Source: Siphonodentalium dalli
Taxonomy: Eukaryota; Mollusca; Scaphopoda; Gadilida; Siphonodentaliidae
Reading direction: 5' to 3'
NCBI GenBank assembly: GCA_032622095.1
Contig: CP136069.1
Coordinates: 34,878,194 to 34,942,193, forward strand
DNA: 64,000 nt
Part shown: piece by piece, positions 50,579 to 63,900 of the stretch
Layout of the letters: each line of letters opens with the position of its first letter
Position numbering within the stretch: the first letter of the stretch is position 1
Position numbers and translations under genes: made by a program
The notes under the pieces: model-generated
What the model saw: the letters and a program-made list of their open reading frames with translations, nothing else
Databases searched by the model: none
Told to the model about the DNA's origin: nothing

Positions 50579-51902
50579 CTATCATGGAGCACAAACCGGG
50601 CTGTGGCTTCAATATCCATTCTATGATGGGATCGGCACAGCAGATGCAGAATTAAAGATCATGTGACAGGAATTCTCTTATATATGCGAGTCTCCCATAG
50701 GCAGCCTCGCATATACCAGAGAATGCACTGGCTTATAGTCATGGTAAATATTGTTAGGATCATGCATTCTCTTAATAAGCATCTCATATGAGAGACTCAC
50801 ATATATAAGAGAATGCATTGGCACACATGTTTTTCGCAAAATTTTAGGAAGCTCCAGCCAAGGCAGGGTTAATAAAAGGCCACAAGTTCCCAAATAAGGT
50901 GGCTTTGTTTGACAATGTATTTTCGTGTGATTAATCCACATAGTAAATTTGAAAGGTATCGGATAATCATAATTTGAGTTAACATCCAGACAACAAAATA
51001 ATCATCAAATTCTAATTCGAAAAGGGACATAACTCCACCAGAAATGGTTCAATGGATCCAAATCTTCCATGTGCTAAGTTTCATCAAATTGTGTTACTGA
51101 CTACTGTTAAAGTTATCATCCGGACAACAGATGATGGCAAGACATGGATGCACACCACACAGACACACGGGCACCGCTCATTTCTATATTATATAATTAT
51201 TATTCTATGTCAATCAGCAATTAGGGCCTACATGTAAAACTTTGTTGTTATTATAAATAATTCTCCAATAATGAGATTTTGCATATAAAAACTGTTGCTA
51301 TATGCTACTTCTAGATTACTGATAACATTCCTATCGGTCTAATAAAAGACCTCTCCAGTTGAACTTATTATCTTAATATTTCCTGAGAGAACTACATGTA
51401 CTCGTCAATGATTATTTAGTACAGAAAGGGTTAATGACTTTATATTCGCTGGCGAGCAAGCTTGCAATATTGTGTATGTCATTTGCAGAATGAGTTCCCC
51501 AGATCATGAATTTAGTGACACTATCCTGCCCAGCAGGCTAGCATCACCAAATTCACACTCTGAGAACTTCATTCAGCTTAAGCCTCAACTGCTATGGGAG
51601 ACCTAGGATCCCATTGACGTTCCCCAGTTGAAGTTGGTGATGTTCACCCATTAGTTACTTTGATTATGCATTTTATCTTCTGCAAATTAGGGGATATAGA
51701 AATTTCTAAGAAGGAAAAAAGTAACTAAAATCAATGTTAATTTGAGACTACAGATATTTCCCAGATGAGGCCTGAGCAGAATGATAATACTATCGGTGCT
51801 GATATGTCGATGAATTACTGCTCTGAGGCCAGTCAGAGTGCTTGGTGATAAGTTTATGCCTTGATTTTTGGTTTCACTTAAGTTCAGTTTAGCATAGAAA
51901 TT
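50579..51902. other. Outer transposon core with three empty TTAA sites
   Basis: This is non-coding core sequence aligned in inverse orientation to 40919-43800. TTAA sites near 50773, 50980 and 51372 are intact here but occupied in the inner copy. It contains two hairpins with AGAGAATGCA arms (50672-50825) and one GGTGATGCTAGC-type hairpin near 51500-51565. Short frames of 61-87 codons here have no recognisable domain. Confidence 0.6.
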
Positions 51903-52551
51903 TGGTTCTTCATTTGGTTCTTCAAAACGCGTGAGTCAGTGTTCTAGAGAGCGCGAAGAACCAAATCCCCATAATATCGGTTCTTGGCGACGTGAAGAAC
52001 TGTAGAGAACGCCCTCTAAAGTGGTAATAATAGTCAATACCGTAAATTAAGTGACATAGATCTACAATCTGAAAGCTTTTAAGTTTACTTTAATTAGGTC
52101 TGATTTAAATTCAACTGAGATTATTTTACAAAACATCCGACATCCTAAATATAAATTAAGATAACTAATATAATCACCTTCAAAAGTAGCAACACGTGAT
52201 GTCAACTGGCAGTCTGACACTCGATCAACCATTGCTCTACATCGCCAGCATTCCACATGGCCGCGGTTCATTTGTCGATTCTGTCGGATTTTGTTCCATC
52301 GCCTCTCACAAAAATCAGCGATCGAAAATGGCGGTTCTGAAAACTCAAAACGAGGTCGTAGTTCTGTTCCATTTGGGCGACACGCATTTATTACGAACCG
52401 CAACTCATGTTATACAAAGTTGGTTCTTCATTTGGTTCTTCAAAACGCGCGAGTCAATGTTCGGTTCTAGAGAGCGCGAAGAACCAAATCCCCATAATAT
52501 CGGTTCTTGAAGGCGTGAAGAACCGTAGGGTTCTTGACTGTTCTTAGAGTG
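51903..52551 (-). repeat. Right-type terminus of the outer transposon
   Basis: It holds the two direct end-proximal repeats (51903-52000 and 52421-52523), the GC-richer segment between them with AAAATGGCGG at about 52326, and the terminus GACTGTTCTTAGAGTG. It mirrors 40271-40918 of the inner copy. Confidence 0.82.
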
Positions 52552-52553
52552 TA
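52552..52553. other. Right TA target duplication of the outer transposon
   Basis: Satellite resumes here as TATCAATGTGAAAGC. Together with 30383-30384 it forms the 2-bp duplication. Confidence 0.93.
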
Positions 52554-52767
52554 TCAATGTGAAAGCAGGCATGTTTCGCGATAGGACGGCACATTCGGTC
52601 GCAGGCCGGACCTCACGGTTGGGCTAATGAGCAGGGGTTGGGAGTTGGATAATTGGGGTGGGGCAGGCTGTTTGAGGCCCCACTAAATGCCCAGTATTTT
52701 TGAAAGCGACTGTACTTTGCATCTGCACGGGCAAAATCCCTTTAACGTTTTGGACACTTTTATCGTA

Positions 52768-55700
52768 TCAATGTGCAAGCAGGCATGTTTCGCGATAGGA
52801 CGGCACATTCGGTCGCAGGCCGGACCTCACGGTTTGGCTAATGAGCAGGGGTTGGGAGTTGGATAATTGGGGTGGGGCAGGCTGTTTGAGGCCCCATAAA
52901 ATGCCCAGTATTTTTGAAAGCGACTGTACTTTGCATATGCACAGGCAAAATCCCTTTAACGTTTTGGACACTTTTATCGTATCAATGTGCAAGCAGGCAT
53001 GTTTCGCGATAGGACGGCACATTCGGTCGCAGGCCGGACCTCACGGTTTGGCTAATGAGCAGGGGTTGGGAGTTGGATAATTGGGGTGGGGCAGGCTGTT
53101 TGAGGCCCCATAAAATACCTAGTATTTTTGAAAGCGACTGTACTTTGCATCTGCACGGGCAAAATCCCTTTAACGTTATGGACACTTTTATAGTATCAAT
53201 GTGCAAACAGGCATGTTTCGCGATAGGACGACACATTCGGTCGCAGGCCGAACCTCACGGTTTGGCTAATGAGCAAGGGTTGGGAATTGGATAATTGGGG
53301 TGGGGCAGGCTGTTTGAGGCCCCATAAAATGCCCAGTATTTTTGAAAGCGACTGTACTTTGCATCTGCACGGGCAAAATCCCTTTAACGTTTTGGACACT
53401 TGTATCGTATCAATGTGAGAGCAGGCATGTTTCGCGATAGGACGGCACATTCGGTCGCAGGCCGGACCTCACGGTTTGGCTAATGAGCAGGGGTTGGGAG
53501 TTGGATAATTGGGGTGGGGCAGGCTGTTTGAGGCCCCATAAAATGCCCAGTATTTTTGAAAGCGACTGTACATTGCATCTGCACGGGCAAAATCCCTTTG
53601 ACGTTTTGGACACTTTTATCGTATCAATGTGCAAGCAGGCATGTTTCGCGATAGGACGGCACATTCGGTCGCAGGCCGAACCTCACGGTTTGGCTAATGA
53701 GCAGGGGTTGGGAATTGGATAATTGGGGTGGGGCAGGCTGTTTGAGGCCCTATAAAATGCCCAGTATTTTTGAAAGCGACTGTACTTTGCATCTGCACGG
53801 GCAAAATCCCATTAACGTTTTGGACACTTTTATCGTATCAATGTGAAAGCAGGCATGTTTCGCGATAGGACGGCACATTCGGTCGCAGGCCGGACCTCAC
53901 GGTTGGGCTAATGAGCAGGGGTTGGGAGTTGGATAATTGGGGTGGGGCAGGCTGTTTGAGGCCCCATTAAATGCCCAGTATTTTTGAAAGCGACTGTACT
54001 TTGCATCTGCACGGGCAAAATCCATTTAACGTTTTGGACACTTTTATCGTATCAATGTGCAAGCAGGCATGTTTCGCGATAGGACGGCACATTCGGTCGC
54101 AGGCCGGACCTCACGGTTTGGCTAATGAGCAGGGGTTGGGAGTTGGATAATTGGGGTGGGGCAGGCTGTTTGAGGCCCCATAAAATGCCCAGTATTTTTG
54201 AAAGCGACTGTACTTTGCATATGACAGGCAAAATCCCTTTAACGTTTTGGACACTTTTATCGTATCAATGTGCAAGCAGGCATGTTTCGCGATAGGACGG
54301 CACATTCGGTCGCAGGCCGGACCTCACGGTTTGGCTAATGAGCAGGGGTTGGGAGTTGGATAATTGGGGTGGGGCAGGCTGTTTGAGGCCCCATAAAATA
54401 CCTAGTATTTTTGAAAGCGACTGTACTTTGCATCTGCACGGGCAAAATCCCTTTAACGTTATGGACACTTTTATCGTATCAATGTGCAAACAGGCATGTT
54501 TCGCGATAGGACGACACATTCGGTCGCAGGCCGAACCTCACGGTTTGGCTAATGAGCAGGGGTTGGGAATTGGATAATTGGGGTGGGGCAGGCTGTTTGA
54601 GGCCCCATAGGACGGCACATTCGGTCGCAGGCCGGACCTCACGGTTTGGCTAATGAGCAGGGGTTGGGAGTTGGATAATTGGGGTGGGGCAGGCTGTTTG
54701 AGGCCCCATGAAATGCCCAGTATTTTTGAAAGCGACTGTACTTTGCATATGCACAGGCAAAATCCCTTTAACGTTTTGGACACTTTTATCGTATCAATGT
54801 GCAAGCAGGCATGTTTCGCGATAGGACGGCACATTCGGTCGCAGGCCGAACCTCACGGTTTGGCTAATGAGCAGGGGTTGGGAATTGGATAATTGGGGTG
54901 GGGCAGGCTGCTTGAGGCCCTATAAAATGCCCAGTATTTTTGAAAGCGACTGTACTTTGCATCTGCACGGGCAAAATCCCATTAACGTTTTGGACACTTT
55001 TATCGTATCAATGTGAAAGCAGGCATGTTTCGCGATAGGACGGCACATTCGGTCGCAGGCCGGACCTCACGGTTGGGCTAATGAGCAGGGGTTGGGAGTT
55101 GGATAATTGGGGTGGGGCAGGCTGTTTGAGGCCCCACTAAATGCCCAGTATTTTTGAAAGCGACTGTACTTTGCATCTGCACGGGCAAAATCCCTTTAAC
55201 GTTTTGGACACTTTTATCGTATCAATGTGCAAGCAGGCATGTTTCGCGATAGGACGGCACATTCGGTCGCAGGCCGGACCTCACGGTTTGGCTAATGAGC
55301 AGGGGTTGGGAGTTGGATAATTGGGGTGGGGCAGGCTGTTTGAGGCCCCATAAAATGCCCAGTATTTTTGAAAGCGACTGTACTTTGCATATGCACAGGC
55401 AAAATCCCTTTAACGTTTTGGACACTTTTATCGTATCAATGTGCAAGCAGGCATGTTTCGCGATAGGACGGCACATTCGGTCGCAGGCCGGACCTCACGG
55501 TTTGGCTAATGAGCAGGGGTTGGGAGTTGGATAATTGGGGTGGGGCAGGCTGTTTGAGGCCCCATAAAATACCTAGTATTTTTGAAAGCGACTGTACTTT
55601 GCATCTGCACGGGCAAAATCCCTTTAACGTTATGGACACTTTTATCGTATCAATGTGCAAACAGGCATGTTTCGCGATAGGACGACACATTCGGTCGCAG

Positions 55701-57930
55701 GCCGAACCTCACGGTTTGGCTAATGAGCAAGGGTTGGGAATTGGATAATTGGGGTGGGGCAGGCTGTTTGAGGCCCCATAAAATGCCCAGTATTTTTGAA
55801 AGCGACTGTACTTTGCATCTGCACGGGCAAAATCCCTTTAACGTTTTGGACACTTGTATCGTATCAATGTGAGAGCAGGCATGTTTCGCGATAGGACGGC
55901 ACATTCGGTCGCAGGCCGGACCTCACGGTTTGGCTAATGAGCAGGGGTTGGGAGTTGGATAATTGGGGTGGGGCAGGCTGTTTGAGGCCCCATAAAATGC
56001 CCAGTATTTTTGAAAGCGACTGTACATTGCATCTGCACGGGCAAAATCCCTTTGACGTTTTGGACACTTTTATCGTATCAATGTGCAAGCAGGCATGTTT
56101 CGCGATAGGACGGCACATTCGGTCGCAGGCCGAACCTCACGGTTTGGCTAATGAGCAGGGGTTGGGAATTGGATAATTGGGGTGGGGCAGGCTGTTTGAG
56201 GCCCTATAAAATGCCCAGTATTTTTGAAAGCGACTGTACTTTGCATCTGCACGGGCAAAATCCCATTAACGTTTTGGACACTTTTATCGTATCAATGTGA
56301 AAGCAGGCATGTTTCGCGATAGGACGGCACATTCGGTCGCAGGCCGGACCTCACGGTTGGGCTAATGAGCAGGGGTTGGGAGTTGGATAATTGGGGTGGG
56401 GCAGGCTGTTTGAGGCCCCATTAAATGCCCAGTATTTTTGAAAGCGACTGTACTTTGCATCTGCACGGGCAAAATCCATTTAACGTTTTGGACACTTTTA
56501 TCGTATCAATGTGCAAGCAGGCATGTTTCGCGATAGGACGGCACATTCGGTCGCAGGCCGGACCTCACGGTTTGGCTAATGAGCAGGGGTTGGGAGTTGG
56601 ATAATTGGGGTGGGGCAGGCTGTTTGAGGCCCCATAAAATGCCCAGTATTTTTGAAAGCGACTGTACTTTGCATATGACAGGCAAAATCCCTTTAACGTT
56701 TTGGACACTTTTATCGTATCAATGTGCAAGCAGGCATGTTTCGCGATAGGACGGCACATTCGGTCGCAGGCCGGACCTCACGGTTTGGCTAATGAGCAGG
56801 GGTTGGGAGTTGGATAATTGGGGTGGGGCAGGCTGTTTGAGGCCCCATAAAATACCTAGTATTTTTGAAAGCGACTGTACTTTGCATCTGCACGGGCAAA
56901 ATCCCTTTAACGTTATGGACACTTTTATCGTATCAATGTGCAAACAGGCATGTTTCGCGATAGGACGACACATTCGGTCGCAGGCCGAACCTCACGGTTT
57001 GGCTAATGAGCAGGGGTTGGGAATTGGATAATTGGGGTGGGGCAGGCTGTTTGAGGCCCCATAGGACGGCACATTCGGTCGCAGGCCGGACCTCACGGTT
57101 TGGCTAATGAGCAGGGGTTGGGAGTTGGATAATTGGGGTGGGGCAGGCTGTTTGAGGCCCCATGAAATGCCCAGTATTTTTGAAAGCGACTGTACTTTGC
57201 ATATGCACAGGCAAAATCCCTTTAACGTTTTGGACACTTTTATCGTATCAATGTGCAAGCAGGCATGTTTCGCGATAGGACGGCACATTCGGTCGCAGGC
57301 CGAACCTCACGGTTTGGCTAATGAGCAGGGGTTGGGAATTGGATAATTGGGGTGGGGCAGGCTGCTTGAGGCCCTATAAAATGCCCAGTATTTTTGAAAG
57401 CGACTGTACTTTGCATCTGCACGGGCAAAATCCCATTAACGTTTTGGACACTTTTATCGTATCAATGTGAAAGCAGGCATGTTTCGCGATAGGACGGCAC
57501 ATTCGGTCGCAGGCCGGACCTCACGGTTGGGCTAATGAGCAGGGGTTGGGAGTTGGATAATTGGGGTGGGGCAGGCTGTTTGAGGCCCCACTAAATGCCC
57601 AGTATTTTTGAAAGCGACTGTACTTTGCATCTGCACGGGCAAAATCCCTTTAACGTTTTGGACACTTTTATCGTATCAATGTGCAAGCAGGCATGTTTCG
57701 CGATAGGACGGCACATTCGGTCGCAGGCCGGACCTCACGGTTTGGCTAATGAGCAGGGGTTGGGAGTTGGATAATTGGGGTGGGGCAGGCTGTTTGAGGC
57801 CCCATAAAATGCCCAGTATTTTTGAAAGCGACTGTACTTTGCATATGCACAGGCAAAATCCCTTTAACGTTTTGGACACTTTTATCGTATCAATGTGCAA
57901 GCAGGCATGTTTCGCGATAGGACGGCACAT
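52768..57930 (+). repeat. Higher-order satellite block, 2454-bp period with a truncated monomer
   Basis: 52768-55221 recurs at 55222-57675 and begins a third time at 57676. The period is 11 full monomers plus 100 bp. The partial unit is a monomer that has lost 114 bp, with the junction CCCCATAGGACGG at about 54608 and 57062. The third copy skips the truncated unit. An ATA/GATA match at the breakpoints suggests a short-homology deletion before block amplification. Confidence 0.87.
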
Positions 57931-60900
57931 TCGGTCGCAGGCCGGACCTCACGGTTTGGCTAATGAGCAGGGGTTGGGAGTTGGATAATTGGGGTGGGGC
58001 AGGCTGTTTGAGGCCCCATAAAATACCTAGTATTTTTGAAAGCGACTGTACTTTGCATCTGCACGGGCAAAATCCCTTTAACGTTATGGACACTTTTATC
58101 GTATCAATGTGCAAACAGGCATGTTTCGCGATAGGACGACACATTCGGTCGCAGGCCGAACCTCACGGTTTGGCTAATGAGCAAGGGTTGGGAATTGGAT
58201 AATTGGGGTGGGGCAGGCTGTTTGAGGCCCCATAAAATGCCCAGTATTTTTGAAAGCGACTGTACTTTGCATCTGCACGGGCAAAATCCCTTTAACGTTT
58301 TGGACACTTGTATCGTATCAATGTGAGAGCAGGCATGTTTCGCGATAGGACGGCACATTCGGTCGCAGGCCGGACCTCACGGTTTGGCTAATGAGCAGGG
58401 GTTGGGAGTTGGATAATTGGGGTGGGGCAGGCTGTTTGAGGCCCCATTAAATGCCCAGTATTTTTGAAAGCGACTGTACTTTGCATCTGCACGGGCAAAA
58501 TCCATTTAACGTTTTGGACACTTTTATCGTATCAATGTGCAAGCAGGCATGTTTCGCGATAGGACGGCACATTCGGTCGCAGGCCGGACCTCACGGTTGG
58601 GCTAATGAGCAGGGGTTGGGAGTTGGATAATTGGGGTGGGGCAGGCTGTTTGAGGCCCCATTAAATGCCCAGTATTTTTGAAAGCGACTGTACTTTGCAT
58701 CTGCACGGGCAAAATCCATTTAACGTTTTGGACACTTTTATCGTATCAATGTGCAAGCAGGCATGTTTCGCGATAGGACGGCACATTCGGTCGCAGGCCG
58801 GACCTCACGGTTTGGCTAATGAGCAGGGGTTGGGAGTTGGATAATTGGGGTGGGGCAGGCTGTTTGAGGCCCCATAAAATGCCCAGTATTTTTGAAAGCG
58901 ACTGTACTTTGCATATGACAGGCAAAATCCCTTTAACGTTTTGGACACTTTTATCGTATCAATGTGCAAGCAGGCATGTTTCGCGATAGGACGGCACATT
59001 CGGTCGCAGGCCGGACCTCACGGTTTGGCTAATGAGCAGGGGTTGGGAGTTGGATAATTGGGGTGGGGCAGGCTGTTTGAGGCCCCATAAAATACCTAGT
59101 ATTTTTGAAAGCGACTGTACTTTGCATCTGCACGGGCAAAATCCCTTTAACGTTATGGACACTTTTATCGTATCAATGTGCAAACAGGCATGTTTCGCGA
59201 TAGGACGACACATTCGGTCGCAGGCCGAACCTCACGGTTTGGCTAATGAGCAGGGGTTGGGAATTGGATAATTGGGGTGGGGCAGGCTGTTTGAGGCCCC
59301 ATAAAATGCCCAGTATTTTTGAAAGCGACTGTACTTTGCATCTGCACGGGCAAAATCCCTTTAACGTTTTGGACACTTTTATCGTATCAATGTGCAAGCA
59401 GTCATGTTTCGCGATAGGACGGCACATTCGGTCGCAGGCCGGACCTCACGGTTTGGCTAATGAGCAGGGGTTGGGAGTTGGATAATTGGGGTGGGGCAGG
59501 CTGTTTGAGGCCCCATAAAATGCCCAGTATTTTTGAAAGCGACTGTACATTGCATCTGCACGGGCAAAATCCCTTTGACGTTTTGGACACTTTTATCGTA
59601 TCAATGTGCAAGCAGGCATGTTTCGCGATAGGACAGCACATTCGGTCGCAGGCCGGACCTCACGGTTTGGCTAATGAGCAGGGGTTGGGAGTTGGATAAT
59701 TGGGGTGGGGCAGGCTGTTTGAGGCCCCATAAAATGCCCAGTATTTTTGAAAGCGACTGTACTTTGCATCTGCACGGGCAAAATCCCTTTAACGTTTTGG
59801 ACACTTTTATCGTATCAATGTGCAAGCAGGCATGTTTCGCAATAGGACGGCACATTCGGTCGCAGGCCGGACCTCACGGTTTGGCTAATGAGCAAGGGTT
59901 GGGAGTTGGATAATTGGGGTGGGGCAGGCTGTTTGAGGCCCCATGAAATGCCCAGTATTTTTGAAAGCGACTGTACTTTGCATATGCACAGGGAAAATCC
60001 CTTTAACGTTTTGGACACTTTTATCGTATCAATGTGCAAGCAGGCATGTTTCGCGATAGGACGGCACATTCGGTCGCAGGCCGAACCTCACGGTTTGGCT
60101 AATGAGCAGGGGTTGGGAATTGGATAATTGGGGTGGGGCAGGCTGTTTGAGGCCCCATAAAATGCCCAGTATGTTTGAAAGCGACTGTACTTTGCATCTG
60201 CACGGGCAAAATCCCTTTAACGTTTTGGACACTTTTATCGTATCAATGTGCAAGCAGGCATGTTTCGCGATAGGACGGCACATTCGGTCGCAGGCCGGAC
60301 CCCACGGTTTGGCTAATGAGCAGGGGTTGGGAGTTGGATAATTGGGGTGGGGCAGGCTGTTTGAGGCCCCATAAAATGCCCAGTATTTTTGAAAGCGACT
60401 GTACTTTGCATCTGCACGGGCAAAATCCCTTTAACGTTTTCGACACTTTTATCGTATCAAAGTGCAAGCAGGCATGTTTCGCGATAGGACGGCACATTCG
60501 GTCGCAGGCCGAACCTCACGGTTTGGCTAATGAGCAGGGGTTGGGAATTGGATAATTGGGGTGGGGCAGGCTGTTTGAGGCCCCATAAAATGCCCAGTAT
60601 TTTTGAAAGCGACTGTACTTTGCATATGCACAGGCAAAATCCCTTTAACGTTTTGGACACTTTTATCGTATCAATGTGCAAGCAGGCATGTTTCACGATA
60701 GGACGGCACATTCGGTCGCTGGCCGGACCTCACGGTTTGGCTAATGAGCAGGGGTTGGAAGTTGGATAATTGGGGTGGGGCAGGCTGTTTGAGGCCCCAT
60801 AAAATGCCCAGTATTTTTGAAAGCGACTGTACTTTGCATCTGCACGGGCAAAATCCCTTTAACGTTTTGGACACTTGTATCGTATCAATGTGAAAGCAGG

Positions 60901-63900
60901 CATGTTTCGCGATAGGACGGCACATTCGGTCGCAGGCCGGACCTCACGGGTTGGCTAATGAGCAGGGGTTGGGAGTTGGATAATTGGGGTGGGGCAGGCT
61001 GTTTGAGGCCCCATAAAATGCCCAGTATTTTTGAAAGCGACTGTACTTTGCACATGCACAGGCAAAATCCCTTTAACGTTTTGGACACTTTTATCGTATC
61101 AAAGTGCAAGCAGGCATGTTTCGCGACAGGACGGCACATTCGGTCACAGGCCGGACCTCACGGTTTGGCTAATGAGCAGGGGTTGGGAGTTGGATAATTG
61201 GGGTGGGGCAGGCTGTTTGAGGCCCCACAAAATACCTAGTATTTTTGAAAGCGACTGTACTTTGCATCTGCACGGGCAAAATCCCTTTAAAGTTTTGGAC
61301 ACTTTTATCGTATCAATGTGCAAGCAGGCATGTTTCGCGATAGGACGGCACATTCGGTCGCAGGCCGAACCTCACGGTTTGGCTAATGAGCAGGGGTTGG
61401 GAATTGGATAATTGGGGTGGGGCAGGCTGTTTGAGGCCCCATAAAATGCCCAGTATTTTTGAAAACGACTGTACTTTGCATCTGCACGGGCAAAATCCCT
61501 TTAACGTTTTGGACACTTTTATCGTATCAATGTGCAAGCAGTCATGTTTCGCGATAGGACGGCACATTCGGTCGCAGGCCGGACCTCACGGTTTGGCTAA
61601 TGAGCAGGGGTTGGGAGTTGGATAATTGGGGTGGGGCAGGCTGTTTGAGGCCCCATAAAATGCCCAGTATTTTTGAAAGCGACTGTACATTGCATCTGCA
61701 CGGGCAAAATCCCTTTGACGTTTTGGACACTTGTATCGTATCAATGTGCAAGCAGGCATGTTTCGCGATAGGACAGCACATTCGGTCGCAGGCCGGACCT
61801 CACGGTTTGGCTAATGAGCAGGGGTTGGGAGTTGGATAATTGGGGTGGGGCAGGCTGTTTGAGGCCCCATAAAATGCCCAGTATTTTTGAAAGCGACTGT
61901 ACTTTGCATCTGCACGGGCAAAATCCCTTTAACGTTTTGGACACTTTTATCGTATCAATGTGCAAGCAGGCATGTTTCGCAATAGGACGGCACATTCGGT
62001 CGCAGGCCGGACCTCACGGTTTGGCTAATGAGCAAGGGTTGGGAGTTGGATAATTGGGGTGGGGCAGGCTGTTTGAGGCCCCATGAAATGCCCAGTATTT
62101 TTGAAAGCGACTGTACTTTGCATATGCACAGGGAAAATCCCTTTAACGTTTTGGACACTTTTATCGTATCAATGTGCAAGCAGGCATGTTTCGCGATAGG
62201 ACGGCACATTCGGTCGCAGGCCGAACCTCACGGTTTGGCTAATGAGCAGGGGTTGGGAATTGGATAATTGGGGTGGGGCAGGCTGTTTGAGGCCCCATAA
62301 AATGCCCAGTATGTTTGAAAGCGACTGTACTTTGCATCTGCACGGGCAAAATCCCTTTAACGTTTTGGACACTTTTATCGTATCAATGTGCAAGCAGGCA
62401 TGTTTCGCGATAGGACGGCACATTCGGTCGCAGGCCGGACCTCACGGTTTGGCTAATGAGCAGGGGTTGGGAGTTGGATAATTGGGGTGGGGCAGGCTGT
62501 TTGAGGCCCCATAAAATGCCCAGTATTTTTGAAAGCGACTGTACTTTGCATCTGCACGGGCAAAATCCCTTTAACGTTTTCGACACTTTTATCGTATCAA
62601 AGTGCAAGCAGGCATGTTTCGCGATAGGACGGCACATTCGGTCGCAGGCCGAACCTCACGGTTTGGCTAATGAGCAGGGGTTGGGAATTGGATAATTGGG
62701 GTGGGGCAGGCTGTTTGAGGCCCCATAAAATGCCCAGTATGTTTGAAAGCGACTGTACTTTGCATCTGCACGGGCAAAATCCCTTTAACGTTTTGGACAC
62801 TTGTATCGTATCAATGTGAAAGCAGGCATGTTTCGCGATAGGACGGCACATTCGGTCGCAGTCCGGACCTCACGGTTTGGCTAATGAGCAGGGGTTGGGA
62901 GTTGGATAATTGGGGTGGGGCAGGCTGTTTGAGGCCCCATAAAATGCCCAGTATTTTTGAAAGCGACTGTACTTTGCATCTGCACGGGCAAAATCCCTTT
63001 AACGTTTTGGACACTTTTATCGTATCAAAGTGCAAGCAGGCATGTTTCGCAATAGGACGGCACATTCGGTCGCAGGCCGGACCTCACGGTTTGGCTAATG
63101 AGCAGGGGTTGGGAGTTGGATAATTAGGGTGGGGCAGGCTGTTTGAGGCCCCATAAAATGCCCAGTATTTTTGAAAGCGACTGTACTTTGCATATGCACA
63201 GGCAAAATCCCTTTAACGTTTTGGACACTTTTATCGTATCAATGTGCAAGCAGGCATGTTTCACGATAGGACGGCACATTCGGTCGCTGGCCGGACCTCA
63301 CGGTTTGGCTAATGAGCAGGGGTTGGAAGTTGGATAATTGGGGTGGGGCAGGCTGTTTGAGTCGCCATAAAATACCTAGTATTTTTGAAAGCGACTGTAC
63401 TTTGCATCTACACTGGCAAAATCCCTTTAACGTTTTGGACACTTGTACCGTATCAATGTGAAAGCAGGCATGTTTCGCGATAGGACGGCACATTCGGTCG
63501 CAGGCCGGACCTCACGGGTTGGCTAATGAGCAGGGGTTGGGAGTTGGATAATTGGGGTGGGGCAGGCTGTTTGAGGCCCCATAAAATGCCCAGTATTTTT
63601 GAAAGCGACTGTACTTTGCATCTGCACGGGCAAAATCCCTTTAACGTTTTGGACACTTTTATCGTATCAATGTGCAAGCAGGCATGTTTCGCGATAGGAT
63701 GGCACATTCGGTCGCAGGCCGGACCTCACGGTTTGGCTAATGAGCAGGGGTTGGGAGTTGGATAATTGGGGTGGGGCAGGCTGTTTGAGGCCCCATAAAA
63801 TGCCCAGTATTTTTGAAAGCGACTGTACTTTGCATCTGCACGGGCAAAATCCCTTTAACGTTTTGGACACTTTTATCGTATCAATGTGCAAGCAGGCATG

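Larger units (their letters stand above)
30385..52551 (+). mobile_element. Outer non-autonomous DNA transposon (22.2 kb with nested insertions)
   Basis: The element is bounded by TA duplications and short imperfect inverted ends: CACTCTTAGAA at 30385 and, read inward from 52551, CACTCTAAGAA. Its long arms carry clustered TGGTTCTTC/GAAGAACCA motifs. The body is AT-rich and has no recognisable transposase. Removing the foldback element at 34334-49178 and three small insertions (494, 327 and 326 bp) leaves about 6155 bp. The same family is present as the inner copy at 40271-47982. TA duplication is typical of Tc1/mariner and is also reported for some PIF/ISL2EU-type elements. The ends do not let me assign a superfamily. 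Mobilisation would need a transposase supplied in trans. Confidence 0.92.

Noticed and set aside
30385-52551. Assignment of the outer transposon to CACTA (CMC) because the ends begin CACT
   Set aside because: CACTA elements usually duplicate three bases and have longer inverted ends; here a TA dinucleotide is duplicated twice independently.
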